Assembly (NCBI GenBank): GCA_963971305.1
Contig: CAXARO010001648.1
Location: 1-64,000 of the forward strand
DNA: 64,000 bases
DNA from: Arcuatula senhousia
Taxonomy: Eukaryota; Mollusca; Bivalvia; Mytilida; Mytilidae
Direction: 5' to 3'
In this document: piece by piece, positions 11,689-23,384 of the stretch
Layout of the letters: every line of letters begins with the position of its first letter
Numbering within the stretch: the first letter of the stretch is position 1
The notes under the pieces: model-generated
Told to the model about the DNA's origin: nothing
What the model saw: only the letters and a program-made list of their open reading frames with translations
The model's database searches: none
Position numbers and translations under genes: made by a program

Positions 11689-11766
11689 CGTATTCATTGT
11701 ATGCTGCTGACAAGGAAAACGAGGTCCCTACTATCGTTTACCTTGAGAGTCCTAATGTGGTTATTT
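11689..11766 (+). CDS. Putative exon, part of a possible Ig-like gene
   Basis: A 78-bp segment between a good acceptor (pyrimidine-rich, TTTTCCTAG at 11688) and a strong donor (T|GTGAGT at 11767). It is phase 1 at both ends and open in that phase, reading YSLYAADKENEVPTIVYLES then PNVVI. Splicing to the candidate exon at 12513 keeps the frame (T plus AC gives Tyr). Composition is unlike the surrounding AT-rich DNA. No start exon was found; the 10.4-11.5 kb repeat lies just upstream. No family is recognised with confidence. Confidence 0.35.
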
Positions 11767-12512
11767 GTGAGTTACATTTCTCAAACTTTTCAATCAAAAG
11801 CTATGATAGGATATTATAAATATCAAATTTATCTATATGGTTATTGTTACAATAGAATTGTATTGTGATTTAGAGAAGAGCCTTCCAGCAAACACATCAG
11901 ATAGCATCATTTTAATCTTCTACTTCTCTTAAGCTCGCCCTGCTACTGGCTACAACGACGTTTAATTTTCTACAACTTGGTGTTATGACTGTTTTATAGA
12001 ACTCTGTAATATCAGACCTTATTCAGCAACTAGTCCCTTGTGACATCTCGTGTTATTAATTTGAATCTATTTTCCTACTGCATGTAATCAGAGAATTCCC
12101 TCGGGTCACGTGATGGTTTACGTCCGGGTACTTGGTGATGATGTTAGGCAGACGATATGAATGTCATATTCTCCCGCCAATAATTATATGATTGGAAAAC
12201 AATTAGCAATAGCTGCCAGTTAAAGATCTTTGTAGGCTCTCTGGAAACTCATTAAAACTACTTTAAACAGGAAATAGTAATCTGAAGATCTGATAGCATA
12301 TTTTTTTAATTCAAACTACTAGTATGCATAATTTGTTCTTGGTGGTGTGTCTGCTACACAGTCCTGCGAAATCAGATTTATTCACCTTCATGAAATATTA
12401 AAATCAAAAACGAACACTTGTTATACAATTTTCAAAGCAGTCTATGGTAACCATACATAGTATCCAGGAAAGAATTAAAGAAAATAAATGTTTTTCATAG
12501 ACTTTCAGTAAG

Positions 12513-12629
12513 ACACGGACATTATGAACACCATCATGACAATCTTCGCTAGCGAAGGAAGAGATAGCGGATTGTACTCCTTGGCTAGTTTGCATCATGC
12601 AGCAAACAGTTCCAACTCATTTGATGTTG
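12513..12629 (+). CDS. Putative exon, Ig-like strands
   Basis: A 117-bp, phase 1-1 open segment ending at a G|GTATCC donor. It contains EGRDSGLYSLASLHH and SSNSFDV, the DSGxY pattern of the F strand of Ig domains followed by a G-strand-like end, though with Leu in place of the usual Cys. Weak point: the acceptor must be the AG at 12511-12512, because using the nearer CAG at 12508 brings a stop into the phase-1 frame. The reverse strand is also open (64 codons). May be a decayed Ig exon. Confidence 0.3.
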
Positions 12630-12908
12630 GTATCCTTTACTTACCCAGAATTTCTTGGGCATTCTAACCTTGTTCTTAAGTTTTCAATTGCTGCTGTTTA
12701 GTGCACTATAACCCAGGGTTATTGCTTTGTTTTACTGGAAATGGAAACAAGAATATGAGGCTCATCGGTTAAAAGTTTTCTGGCTGTTTGGATGTTTTCC
12801 ATTGTGGATTTTTACAATACAGTTTACGTTGACAAAGTATACACTCAAATTGTCGTAGTGGTTGCTTGAATGACAGAAGTTTGAAAGAACATTATTTACA
12901 ATATATTA

Positions 12909-13169
12909 GGGACCGACCATTTGATTTTATTTGAAATAAAAAAGCAGGATGGCAAAAATCCAAAAATAAAAAGGCAGGACAGTGCTCTGAATTTAAAAAA
13001 AGGCAGGATGGTAGTTTTGGCTGAAAATTCTATAATAGCTTGAAAAATTAAAAAAAGTGGCGCGGGCGCAAGCGCGCAAAAAAAATCTAGCCTCAGCTTT
13101 GTCCGAAAATAAAAAGGCACGACGAAGAAAATATCCATAGCATCCCGATAAAAATCAAATGGTTGCTCC
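12909..13169. mobile_element. MITE, GGGACGACC family, diverged copy
   Basis: Left end GGGACCGACCATTTGATTTT; right end AAAATCAAATGGTTGCTCC, an imperfect reverse complement. The ends match the better preserved element at 32652-32927. The interior has AAAAGGCAGGA words repeated three times. No transposase. Open reading on the minus strand is incidental. Confidence 0.6.
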
Positions 13170-13375
13170 TTTATGCAAATAGGTTTTAAAACTATGTAGA
13201 ATTTTTCCATCTAGAAACGTCCAATTCGTGGCGCAGAACAAAAACATAGTTTAAGCATGTATACAAATATAAAAGCTCCTGGATTGGAATAGAAGTGGAT
13301 TACCCAACCGTGAAAAGTAATCGTCTTAAAAAGTGTCCAAAATAAAGTTAATAATGAAATTATCGAACTTGGAGG

Positions 13376-13480
13376 ATCAATCTCAACGCCCAAGAGAAAA
13401 GACACACCGGAAAGTTATGGATTGCAATGGCATTTCAAATGAATTGGTGGACTAAACCAGGTTTTATGGCGCACCTAACC
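13376..13480 (+). mobile_element. Dispersed repeat fragment (AAGAGAAAAGACA family)
   Basis: Shares GATCAATCTCAACGCCCAAG, AGAAAAGACA, CACCGGAAA and TGGCATTTCAAATGAATTGG with 42030-42170. The same family occurs reversed at 38780-39010 and inside 9191-9345. Confidence 0.5.
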
Positions 13481-13789
13481 TTCCTCGTTTAATAAAACCT
13501 TAGGGTCCGGTAGTAACACAAACACAACACGGTTGTGAAGACATCATAGAGATAATAAGGTGAACATCTCAGTACACAACAATTAGCCAAACACTAACCA
13601 AAACAATAACTAACCGTTCAACAGAATTTTGATTTCCACCATGCAGTGGCTGAAAACGACGAAAGAATTAGGAAAAGTCCTAGTCGAATGGTCAATTTTT
13701 AAAAAAGGGTCATAAATGAATACCTTTCCCTGGATGGAATAAAAACAAAATATGGGTATTTTAATTAAAGACAGTCTAAGGTCATCAAG

Positions 13790-13915
13790 ACGGTAAGCAG
13801 TGACCTATGGTCATGTTGAAGACTGCTTGCTGTTTTCCGTTGTGATTTTTTGAATTGCTGTTTGTTTATGTTTGTTGTGTCGCGTACACTTATTCCACAT
13901 CTCAATAACGTATAT
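13790..13915 (+). mobile_element. LINE 3' tail fragment
   Basis: GACTGCTTGCTGTTTTCC and TGTCGCGTACACTTATTCC match the tail of the LINE remnant at 16030-16140, and in reverse 37105-37215. Confidence 0.6.
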
Positions 13916-14589
13916 TACTGGGTGTCTCTATTTTCCCCCGAGATTGAGACATAACAAAAATCTATAACAAAATTCTATAAGATAGCGGACATATAGCAAA
14001 TCTGCTTTTTCTTCATCGGATATCATTAATTTAAAAAAAAAAGTTAAAAAAGAACGGGTCACGATAAAAACTGGAAATGTCAAAGTTACAGCGACGAGTA
14101 GCAATAAAAATCATTGTGAAAATTGAAGTTGCATCGTGTGAAATGAATGAGAGACTGATTAGCTCACTTAAGTTGATTAAAACATGCACTTAAATTAATG
14201 GCTTTACCTTTTTACACCATAGAGAGATCACGTGATCCAATTAATCAAAAATACTGTTACACAAACACATGCACCATTTATTTACATATATGGCTAAACT
14301 TTTCAATCATAATTCATCGAACAATAAAATATTTCCAATGCACGTGTATAGAGTAAATATAAGCTGAGAAATGTTTCTTTATGCGTAGATGTATTTGTAA
14401 TGTTTATTGCTTTTACCGCACGTTATAGCAGAACACACGTGCATAGCCAAACACTTTACAAATACAATTTAATTACATTTTTTTATGAAAGCAATTTCTT
14501 ACCACATTTCATTAGGAAAACTACATAGCCGTTGCTTTTTATGAAACTAATTTACGAGAGTAAGCAGGGGTCTGTCTTTGTATTTGCAG

Positions 14590-14753
14590 GTAATCAACTC
14601 TCTAGAAATGAAATACAGAAAATCAATTTGATGAAAACAAAAGATGTTATGCTTCATCAAAGAGACAAAATTTGTACTCTTACAAAAAGTCAAATCCAAT
14701 TAAAAAATTCCAGAAAAAGAAAAGGACATCCAAAACTACCATTGTCTATCTAA
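14590..14753 (+). CDS. Putative terminal exon with basic tail
   Basis: Preceded by a good acceptor (TTTGTATTTGCAG) and open in phase 1 to a TAA at 14751. It follows in frame from the 12629 donor (G plus GT gives Gly). It encodes about 54 residues starting GNQLSRNEIQKINLMK and ending in a basic stretch (NSRKRKGHPK). AATAAA at 14774-14779, 21 bp after the stop, supports a 3' end. No membrane exon was found between 12.6 and 14.6 kb. Function unknown. Confidence 0.35.
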
Positions 14754-14773
14754 AGTTACTTTTCCTGAGTTAA

Positions 14774-14779
14774 AATAAA
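14774..14779 (+). terminator. Poly(A) signal AATAAA
   Basis: Canonical hexamer just after the stop of the putative terminal exon. Confidence 0.35.
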
Positions 14780-15029
14780 TCATTTCCTAGACTTTTTATT
14801 TCATTGGTTACGTTTAGTTAATTTTGTGAAAGTTCATTAAAAAATGTGTTGGTTGGACGACGTTTCAATTTTGTTCTTTGCGGGAATGAAGGTTCTATTC
14901 AGCTCTATTTGTTACTTAATTTTGTACTTTAATTCAGCACCATGCACAAACAGTATCTGACAGCTATTACATTTGTGGTTAAAAAAAGTTACAAGTTAGA
15001 AGCCGTATATGTATCTTGACATATATGTA

Positions 15030-16145
15030 TCTTTTCTTTCCCAATTGTAAACTTCCATTTTCTTGAAGGTGATGTACCGCTAGCTCCATCTTACGGACTG
15101 TACATTTCACAGTTAGTCAGACATGCTCGAATTTGCAGTGGTGTTTCTGATTTTAATGACAAAAACCGTTTCATTACAGAAAAATTGCTAAAACAAGGTG
15201 ATCGATACCACAAATTAGTCAAATCTTTTACTAAATTCGTTCATAAATATATATGGGTATCTTATTGAAAAATTTAACTGTACACGTTGTTTTTTTTATT
15301 GTAAAAGGAATATCAAATCCCGAATTCTATGGAAATGTAGTTAATAGGGCACGTAAATTCAAAAACAACCCTCTTGACATGGTAATTTGACCTAAAACTT
15401 ATTAAAGAAAGAATACAAGTTGGAAGTTATAGTAAAATCTTTGAATTTGGTGTTTTTTGGTAGAAATATTGATAATTTGATAGTATAAACTCTGAAACGT
15501 TAATCTTTTACTTTTTGACTATTGTATTGTTTCGAAGCATTACAGCAATCAAATATGTCGGTTTTGTGTGATGATATAATACTAAATCATCAGTTGTTTG
15601 AAGTGTTATGTTGGATTTAGAATCGATATGTTTGATTTTTTTCATCAGTCGATAACTGCTTCTTAGCTAGCTGTCAATAACTGCGAGCGTTCTCAAGGGA
15701 GTTCCTTTACATTTCGTTGTTCTCGTATAGTACTCTTGTCTCAGGTTCTCTCTTTGTGAATTGAACTTTTATCGATTTGATTTTTAAAGTGTGTTATTTT
15801 TTGTGCTTTGTACAAGATAAACAATAGGGGGAAGGTTGGGCCCAAAAAACTACTAGTAGTTTAATCCCGCCACATTCTATATGTGCCTGTCCTCAGCCAG
15901 GAATCATTGTCAAAGCTTTTGTTTGTCCTTGTCAACTATATATCTGTTTTTTGTTTTGTTTTTTTTTGTCCTTCGTTGATAATCTAGGGATTTGTTTGAA
16001 TATTATGTATTTTATTGTTAGTCTTGGGCCAATGCAAGACAGCGAGCAGTGACCTCTAGTCATTTTGAAGACTGCTGGCTGTTTTCCATTGTGTTTTTTT
16101 TAAATGTTGGTTGTGTCGCGTACACTTATTCCACATCTCTTTATA
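15030..16145 (+). mobile_element. LINE-type retroelement remnant (RT C-terminal end plus 3' tail)
   Basis: The frame from about 15033 reads FPIVNFHFLEGDVPLAPSYG, then LYISQLVRHAR and later KLLKQGDRYHKL, a conserved C-terminal block of reverse transcriptase polyproteins common in bivalves. The frame breaks near 15265 and resumes at about 15309 as GISNPEFYGNVVNRARK, so at least one frameshift is present. The non-coding tail runs to the GACTGCTGGCTGTTTTCC and TGTCGCGTACACTTATTCC end. Defective. The precise clade is not assignable by eye. Confidence 0.7.
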
Positions 16146-16619
16146 GTCTATGTATATTTCAAACAGCTAGGTTGGACTAGGATGACTTAACAAACTGATT
16201 TTTTTATATAGTTTAAAACTTTAAACTAGATTGGAAAACAAGCTTTACGCTTCTCCAGTCAGCAGTTATTGAATGTGGCCAGCTTGTAGCAGCTCCCTTT
16301 AAGCATACTCTTATCGTAAAGTGTACGTGGATATTTTTCCCCAATGCCGAAGAAATAATACCTGTCTTGAGACCGTCCTCGAAAATGGTGTCATGTAAGC
16401 TATTGTCGGAAAGTAGTATTTTACTGTAAAAATTTCGTAATCATAACTTTTTTTTATTTATAAAATTTTCCATTCAATATTTAGAGTATTCCCAGCTATG
16501 AGATGTTTTAAATGTAAAGAAAAAAAATAGGACTTCGGTCATATGAATAAACAAATGACTCATTCCTATTAATAGTATCATGCCTATTTCAGTCTTCTTC
16601 TTCTTTTTCATGTCGCCTT

Positions 16620-16870
16620 CAACGTGTTGCAGAAGCGACATATAGGGGTTACTTTTGCACCATCAGTCGTCTTGCGTCGTCCTGCGGCATCACAAAATAA
16701 TCCGTCGCAGTTTTCAGGGCAACTTTACATGTCACAACCTCTTGATATTTGGTATGTAGCTTCCTCCTATATACTCCTATATGGTGTAAAGGAATTTTAT
16801 GCCCGTAACTCATCTTCTTCCTGTTTACCGAATATTTTAAGACGCAGGCGACACACGCCTTCCATGGAAG
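16620..16870 (+). mobile_element. Dispersed repeat (GACATATAGGGGTTAC family)
   Basis: Segments CTCTTGATATTTGGTATG, TAGCTTCCTCC, ATATGGTGTAAAGG and CTTCCTGTTTACCGAAT recur in reverse at 43900-44120. The 143-codon open stretch beginning at 16624 lies in this repeat and shows no protein signature. Confidence 0.55.
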
Positions 16871-17364
16871 ACCGCCATTCTAGATTTAATAATAGAACCA
16901 TTAAGTTTTATAAGTCAAGTTCAGATTTTCAGCCCTTTTTGCTTGGTGTGTGTGTTTCTTTTTTATTCCGTTTTTTTTTTCATTATAAACCTTTTTTGTG
17001 TTGTTTTGTTCCGATTACTGCCGGCATTGACAGGACTAAAAGTAGAAAACGATGAAAAACCTGGGGACTAAGTTATAGACTCGATACCAAGAATAATAAA
17101 TGAAAAACATGAGACCAAGTTATACAGAGGTGGAAGTATAAACAATAAGCAGTCCTTAATATCAGTAATGCAAGAAGTTGTGGGAGGTTTTAATCTGGTT
17201 CTCAATTCTTTACACAGAACCAACATATGACTATTTTGTCATCATACAAACACTTGTGTGAAATTTCAGAAGATGTCAGACAAAATATTCAAATTCAATG
17301 TAAAAAAAGACTGCAATTCGATTTTTTTGTTGCCGTTTCATCTGAAACCAATGTCGAGAAAGAA

Positions 17365-17515
17365 GGAGAGAGGTACCAGCGGGGTATTTGAATGTCACAA
17401 TTCTAAAAGTGTAAAGAAAAACCAGTAAACCACACAAAACAACTGAAAAGCAATCAACAACGCGTACTCAAATCGTAACGAGAGTAAACTCATGTGTTCC
17501 GGCAGGGTTATGTAC
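17365..17515 (+). mobile_element. Single-arm copy of the fold-back family
   Basis: GAGGTACCAGCGGGGTATTTG, AACCAGTAAACCACACAAAAC, AATCAACAACGCG and GTGTTCCGG follow the left arm of the fold-back element at 23685 in the same order. Confidence 0.55.
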
Positions 17516-18650
17516 ATTTTGTACACATTTACACACAGTCCACACGCATGTTTTACATGATGTTAAATACTAAATGTTATGCATATTTTTGTTTAGTCGG
17601 GGGAACGGGGTTAACACATCATGTAGTTATTTTGTTTATTTGTAACGTGTTTTAAATAAAGGTAAGGGGTATATTGAACTTTCTGTCTAGTTCGTGTTCT
17701 GCTAAAAGCACAGTCAACTATAGGTGAGTTGATAGGACGAAATTATACCATATAGTAGAATATTCTAATTTCATTAAAAAGATGTACCCCTTAGCGTTCA
17801 TTTTACACAATTAACTGATAACATGGAAAACGGAGATGTTTGCATGGGAAATATATGAAAATCATACTGATGTTAACTTTTTAAATTGAAACCAATATAC
17901 AGATAACAGTTTTTGACAGTTTAAGCCCCAAAAGGAAGGTAGGCTCTAAACTAATGGCACTGATCTGAAGTCAGAAGCGCTAAGGTTACAATGTTCAAGA
18001 TTCGTATCAGCCATTATAAAACAATATCTACCCACGACATCTTTCCCCCTGTAGACATTTTACATCGGTTTTGACAAAGTCGTCATAACGTTATTTATAC
18101 TGAACTTATAATCATTACATTTTGATTTTTGAGTTACAATTTTTTGGCCTAGACGTTGCTTTTCAACCTTCCCCTTTCATTTCGAGTTTCTCGAAGACTT
18201 CTGCGCCTTTAGTCAATAAACTATTGTGAGTTGCATTTTACTACTATGTGCTCTATGGGGATTTACCTAGTAAGATTACCGTTGTTAACACCCTGTTAGG
18301 GTAGGGAGTATATCAGATATCATTTTTTTTTTAAATTGACACCTTTGGTTTCCAATATAAAAGAACAGTATCTGGTACCAATGGCAATCCCTTGTATACG
18401 CTAACAAACACCCATGATACTATCATAGTCTGTCGGATAAAACCTCCTACAACTCAGTCACATGTATATGTAATGAGATTTGTCATAGCTGCCAGATTCT
18501 AAATGTACCGATGCTACAATACTTGATAAAGATGTTTATTTTGTGTCTTTCTCTTCATACAAATCAATCAAAATTCTAAATTAAAGGGCCTATACGCGCG
18601 GATCGCAGATGCAACAAAAGGTCGATAAAAGTCTACTAAAAGCGCCCGAA
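17516..18650. other. Non-coding stretch
   Basis: No exon, RNA gene or clear repeat seen. Confidence 0.4.
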
Positions 18651-18737
18651 CCCTGATGACAGTCAGTGCGTTTGTCCAAAGAATGACTTATATATGTGTG
18701 CTTAGATGGTTAAATGGGGTAGCCCTATCATCTTGTA
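18650..18737 (+). mobile_element. 5' part of a SINE-like repeat leading into the minisatellite
   Basis: GATGACAGTCAGTGCG, GTGTGCTTAGATGG and TTAAATGGGGTAGCCC align loosely with the 5' portion of the SINE-like copies (8.8 and 32.1 kb), directly before the array. Confidence 0.4.
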
Positions 18738-19472
18738 TGCCGGGGTCGTCATGCCATGAGTTGGATAACCTGACCGCCTTGCTCGTCAGGTCATGAGTAA
18801 GATAACCTAGCCACCGGAGTCGTCAGGTAATGAATAAGATAGCCTGACCACCGGGGTCGTCATGCAATGGACAAGATAGCCTGACCGCCGGGTCGTCATG
18901 CAATGAATAAGATAACCTGACCGCCGGGTCGTCATGCAATGGACAAGATAGCCTGACCACCGGGATCGTCATGCAATGAATAAGATAGCCTGAACGCCGG
19001 GATCGTCATATCACAAATTAGATATGACCACCGAGTTCGTCAGGCCATGAATAAGATAGCATGACCGCCGGGGTCGTCATGCCATGAGTAAGATAACCTG
19101 ACCATCTGGGTCGTCAGGCCATGAATAAGATAACTTGACCGCCGGGATCGTCATGCCATGAATAAGATAGCCTGACCGCCAGGGTCGTCATGCAATGAAT
19201 AAGAAAACCTGACCGCCAGGGTCGTCATGCAATGAATAAGAAAACCTGACCGCCGGGGTCGTCATGCCATGAATAAGATAACCTGGCCGCTGGGTCGTCA
19301 TGCAATAAATAAGATAACTTGACCGCCGGGGTTGTCATGTCATGAATAAAATATCCTGATGTCATGCCATGAGTTAAGATAACCTGGCCGCCGGGGTCGT
19401 CATTCTATGAATAAGATAATCTGACCGCCGGGATCGTCATGCCATGAGTAAGAAAACCTGGTCGCAAACCAG
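18738..19472 (+). repeat. Minisatellite, about 37-bp unit, about 20 copies
   Basis: Consensus GGGGTCGTCATGCCATGAAT then AAGATAACCTGACCGCC. Twenty units counted by their GTCGTCA core, each about 35-40 bp, with point changes (CATGCAATGG, CAGGCCATGA) and one shortened unit near 19350. The unit resembles the segment GGGGTCGTCAGG ... CCCTGACCGCC of the SINE-like repeat (about 8920-8965). Confidence 0.9.
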
Positions 19473-21900
19473 ACTGATACACCATGTTGATTCAAAAGCT
19501 AAGTTCCTCAAACGTTTAATAGCTCTGCTGCACTTTCGATAAGAGTAATACCCGTAATATCTCCTACTGGAGACTTAATTGATCGACTTACCAATCCGTC
19601 CTTTTTCCGAATGACCATGTGACCTTATCCCTGTCCTCGCTTCAACTGTTTATGTTCTTTTTTTGTTTCATTGCCCCTTTAAGATTTGTTTCACTGATAT
19701 TGCAGAAATTGAGCCGCTTGGAAGTAAAGCAATGACTTACTTAATAAATAATTATGCAAACACTGAGAGGCTGTTAAGGATACAATTTAAAAAGAAAAAA
19801 TAACAAAGGAGCTGAAATTAACGAAAAGGTTTAGACTGGTTGTTCGCCTAAGAGTTTTAGTCTTATTATTATCATCATCATTATTATTAGACTAATTGTA
19901 TATGTGGTAGTGTAATTGAAATTTTACTGTCATTATTGTTAAATTTCTGTACTTGTTCATAAGAAATGATAATTGCACACTGTTTTCTGATGAAGAATCG
20001 GAAAATACTCAGTGCCCATTTAAGTGTACCTCTAAATTGATTTAAAATTATTAACATAAAAATTGTTAATAAATCTCAAAATAACATTTTAAATTATTTC
20101 CAATGAAAGAAATCCGTTCGGTTCTTTGCACGAAATAGATAAAAATCAATTCCTGGTTTAAATGAGTATGATGTAAACCGGGTAATTATAAATATATATG
20201 TTTGATCTTCCTACCAAACACATTTTATTGGTCTTTATTTCGATGATTCGTCAACAATCATGGTCATTTTTGTCGCCATTTCGGTAAAGGACTGGTGCAT
20301 CTCACCCAAGGCACTTACACGTCTTTTAATTGGTTGGGCGGTGTCATGTGATGTACTCCATATAACAGTAAATTGAGACATCTTGATAAAAGGAGTTAAC
20401 CGTAACGGGTTACTACACAATAATGTACCTCAGATGTCATTAAATTCTCAAATAAATAAAGGCATGCACATAAATTTTCACCAATTGAATGCCGACAAAA
20501 GACCCTAATTTTACTATAAAGAAGCTAAATAAACTGAGCGTAAAAGGCTATAAAATTGTTTGAAAAGAAACCGCAGTCGCTTCAGAAGATGACATGGATT
20601 TTTAGTTTTTTATTATAATCAGTGGTTTCTCTAATATCGTAAGAAATATGAAAGATTGTGTTGGTATATGTAGCCTGATATGAATTGTGAACAAATGAGC
20701 AAAAAAGTTACGCTGCTATCCTTCTGAAGTTGCTTCAATGTGTTTTAACGTTTCAGAACTTTGCAACTGATAGGTTTTTAAAGTACATGAGGATAACCAT
20801 TTTAAAATACGTTGACCAACTCACTTTCAGTGGGATTGATCACACCTTGCTCGCAGGGGCCGAAGACATATCTCTTTCCGCTATTAAGACATTGTGATAT
20901 ATTTCTGAACAATGCTATATGAATATAGTATATCTAAAAAAGACAAACAAATGAATATATAGCCAAGATATTATTTTCAATACAAAAATGACCAATATAA
21001 TTATCCATCATATATTCATTATGATTTATACGATATGAAACCTTCAATGAAATTCTGTCAACTTCAATCTGACCGTCCACAAACTACACATAATAGCTAT
21101 AATTATGTTACCCTAACACGTCGACAAGATTCTTTTGTTTTCTTTGTACCAATTACGAACAAAAATGTTCGAATATTGAGGCAGCACTTTTCCCTAACCA
21201 ATAATTTGGTATTATAGACTTTACAATTGAATTATACGGTTTGGTAAAAACACAAGAGGCCATCACGTTGACAAGAATTCGTCGTTAGAAGGTGTTATAA
21301 TGACGCTGTAAAATGGCGTCTTTATTCGGTTATCTAATTGTCACTTTGGATTTCTCAGACCAAATGGATTTTTAACACCAAGACTTTTTATAATTTAATA
21401 ATGTTCAAATAATAACACAAAGGTGTATAAGAAAAGTTACTGATTTTACATTTAGAAAAAAATTGAAACATAAATTGTTAAACGACTTCAAGGTGTCCTT
21501 GAATGGTAAAAATTGTATTTTGAGCAAAATCTGTTCTTTTTTTTTCTGCTTTGATGAATGTTGGCCTTTTACAATTTTTTTTTTATGAATTATCACTGCA
21601 ATATATTTTAGTGAGATTTTAGGGATATGTGTTTTATTTTAAATGTAAACAATGTGACGTTGTGCCATGCAATACGTTGGGGAACATGTTAGGGTGAGGG
21701 TGCTCTTCGAAAGCATCTGTTTTTGGTTTTGTTTTAACGTGTGTTGGCTAGCTGGTGTAGTTTTATTTGTTCTTATAGTGTCCTTTAAAATCCTATCCTG
21801 TATGGTTGTGGAAACGATACTTGTTATGACTACGTTTAACTTATTTGATAGTGGTTTGGTTGTGTTTGTGTGTTTGTGTATATCCTGGTTTGTGTCCAGA
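19473..21900. other. Mostly non-coding
   Basis: AT-rich with an ATT-rich patch near 19870. One small open frame on the minus strand at 20235-20381 is listed separately. Nothing else is supported. Confidence 0.4.
20235..20381 (-). CDS. Possible 48-residue protein or terminal exon, unrecognised
   Basis: The minus-strand frame begins with an ATG at 20381 (MSQFTVIWSTSHDTAQPIKR) and ends MTMIVDESSK before TAA, with AATAAA overlapping the stop and a second one about 10 bp on. Base composition is more balanced than its neighbourhood, and the short distance to the poly(A) signals fits the end of a transcript. The frame is also open upstream to 20420. It could be the last exon of a larger gene or a retrocopy fragment. 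No homologue recognised. Confidence 0.3.
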   Translation of the reverse strand: MSQFTVIWSTSHDTAQPIKRRVSALGEMHQSFTEMATKMTMIVDESSK

Positions 21901-21929
21901 CCACGTTTTCAATTGTTGATGTTATTATG

Positions 21930-22275
21930 CCCCCGCTTGAAAAGTGGATGTTATATAATGATAGGGGTGTCCGACCGTCCTTCCTCTCCTGTCCGTCCGT
22001 CCATCACTCCTTTCGTTACACCATAGGGTACCCATCTCTTATCTGCAACCACTCCAAAACTCCTCGATTGATTTTCATAAAACTTTCACTCAATCTTTGT
22101 GACATAATGAATTAAGATGTGCACCACCTATTTTAAAATTTGTGATCAGAATGATTTGGGTTTTTTTTTTGGGGGGGGGGGGTATTTATTTGTGACCTAT
22201 ACCTCACAGTTTTTCTTATTTCTGTTCTGTTCTGTTCTGTTCTATTAACGTTTTTCCTGTTTTTTATATTCAAAA
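21930..22275 (+). mobile_element. Probable dispersed repeat with GTCCGTCC run and (TTCTG)n
   Basis: CCCCGCTTGAAAAGTGG, GTCCGACCGTCC, GTCCGTCCGTCC, then TTTTCATAAAACTTTCAC resembles a common bivalve interspersed repeat. A G-run at 22172 and five TTCTG units at 22220-22244 follow. Confidence 0.4.
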
Positions 22276-22294
22276 TAATTTAAAACACCACCAA

Positions 22295-22500
22295 TTTACC
22301 TAATTTCTTCCGGAGCACCTGAGTTCACTCTTGTTTCGACTGGAGTTCGCGTTGTTGATTGATATTCAGTTGTTTTGTGTTTCCATGTTTTACATGTTGT
22401 CTGTTTTTGTCCCGTTCTTGTTGGTGTTTACTGGTTTTGTCTCTGCCCTTTCGGACTTTTGACATTCGGATACCCCAATTGGTACCTCTGCTTCTTTGAT
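22295..22500 (-). mobile_element. Single-arm copy of the fold-back family
   Basis: The reverse complement follows the left arm of the element at 23685: GAGGTACCAATTGGGGTATC, CGAATGTCAAAAGTCCGAAA, CAACAAGAACGGGACAAAA, CAACGCGAACTCCAGTCG. It lacks the second arm. Confidence 0.65.
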
Positions 22501-22869
22501 ACCCGTGTTAGTATTTGTATTTTAAAATCACTAGGTCAATAACCGCTGCTGATTGACCAGAGCCCCCCTATGGTTATCACAAACTTAAAAGTCAGACTGG
22601 CCAACAATATTATTATGTTTCATTACCGATATTTTCGATTGTTTATATTCAAATTTGATTAAAACATCAGGTTTCCAGTTTAATTGTGCTGCACATGGTC
22701 GATATTTTGGCTTTCATGTGCATACGTTTTGTTATTGAGTCTTTTCTTATTTATACTTTTGGTTTTTGAATTTCCAATCTTTTGGTGAAAAGGTTTACTC
22801 CTTGAAATATGCATATACAGCATAACCAATTAACTGTTTACTATATATCGGTTTTGGTATTTACATTTA

Positions 22870-23384
22870 ATTTGATTGTGGCTTTAAGTCTGCTCTGGTT
22901 GTGTTCACGTTTGGATGTATGTGTTCTAGCTGTGTCAACATTATCTAATTGTGTCATTATGTGTGTTTTATCATGTTAACCTTATGTGTTGGTAATTTGT
23001 ATGTGGTCTGGTTTGGTGCACGTTGTCTTTGTGTGTGTGTTCTAACTGTGTCTAAATTATCTAATTGTGTAATTATGTGTTTTTTCGTTTTCTGGTTGTG
23101 TTGTGTCTATGGGAATGTTGTAGCTACTCGTATGTCCACCCTTGGTCTTTGTGTGTGTTCAATGTCTGTGTACAAGTTGTATCCTTGTGCATGTTACCCA
23201 TGCCCACGTTGTTTCTTTATGCGTGTAATCACTATGTAAATTTTATCCAATAGTTCACGTTTTTTTTTTATTGTGTCATTTTTGGATGTTTTTGGCTTTG
23301 TTTGCCTTTTTGATTGCATCTTTACATGCGTTCCGATTGTGTTCACGTTATTTGATTGTCTTTTTGTGTTTCTGATTGTGTTTA
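22870..23384 (+). repeat. Degenerate G/T-rich tandem repeats
   Basis: Loose repetition of GTGTTCTxxxTGTGTxxAC and TATCTAATTGTGTCATTATG words, an older or diverged form of the 42-bp array that follows. Open frames here encode only V, C, L and F-rich repeats and are not taken as genes. Confidence 0.6.

Noticed and set aside
16624..17055. 143-codon frame
   Set aside because: Lies in a dispersed repeat also present in reverse at 43.9 kb; no protein signature and poly-F/low-complexity end.
18738..19472. CRISPR-like appearance (37-bp repeats)
   Set aside because: Units are directly tandem without unique spacers and the DNA is eukaryotic; this is a minisatellite.
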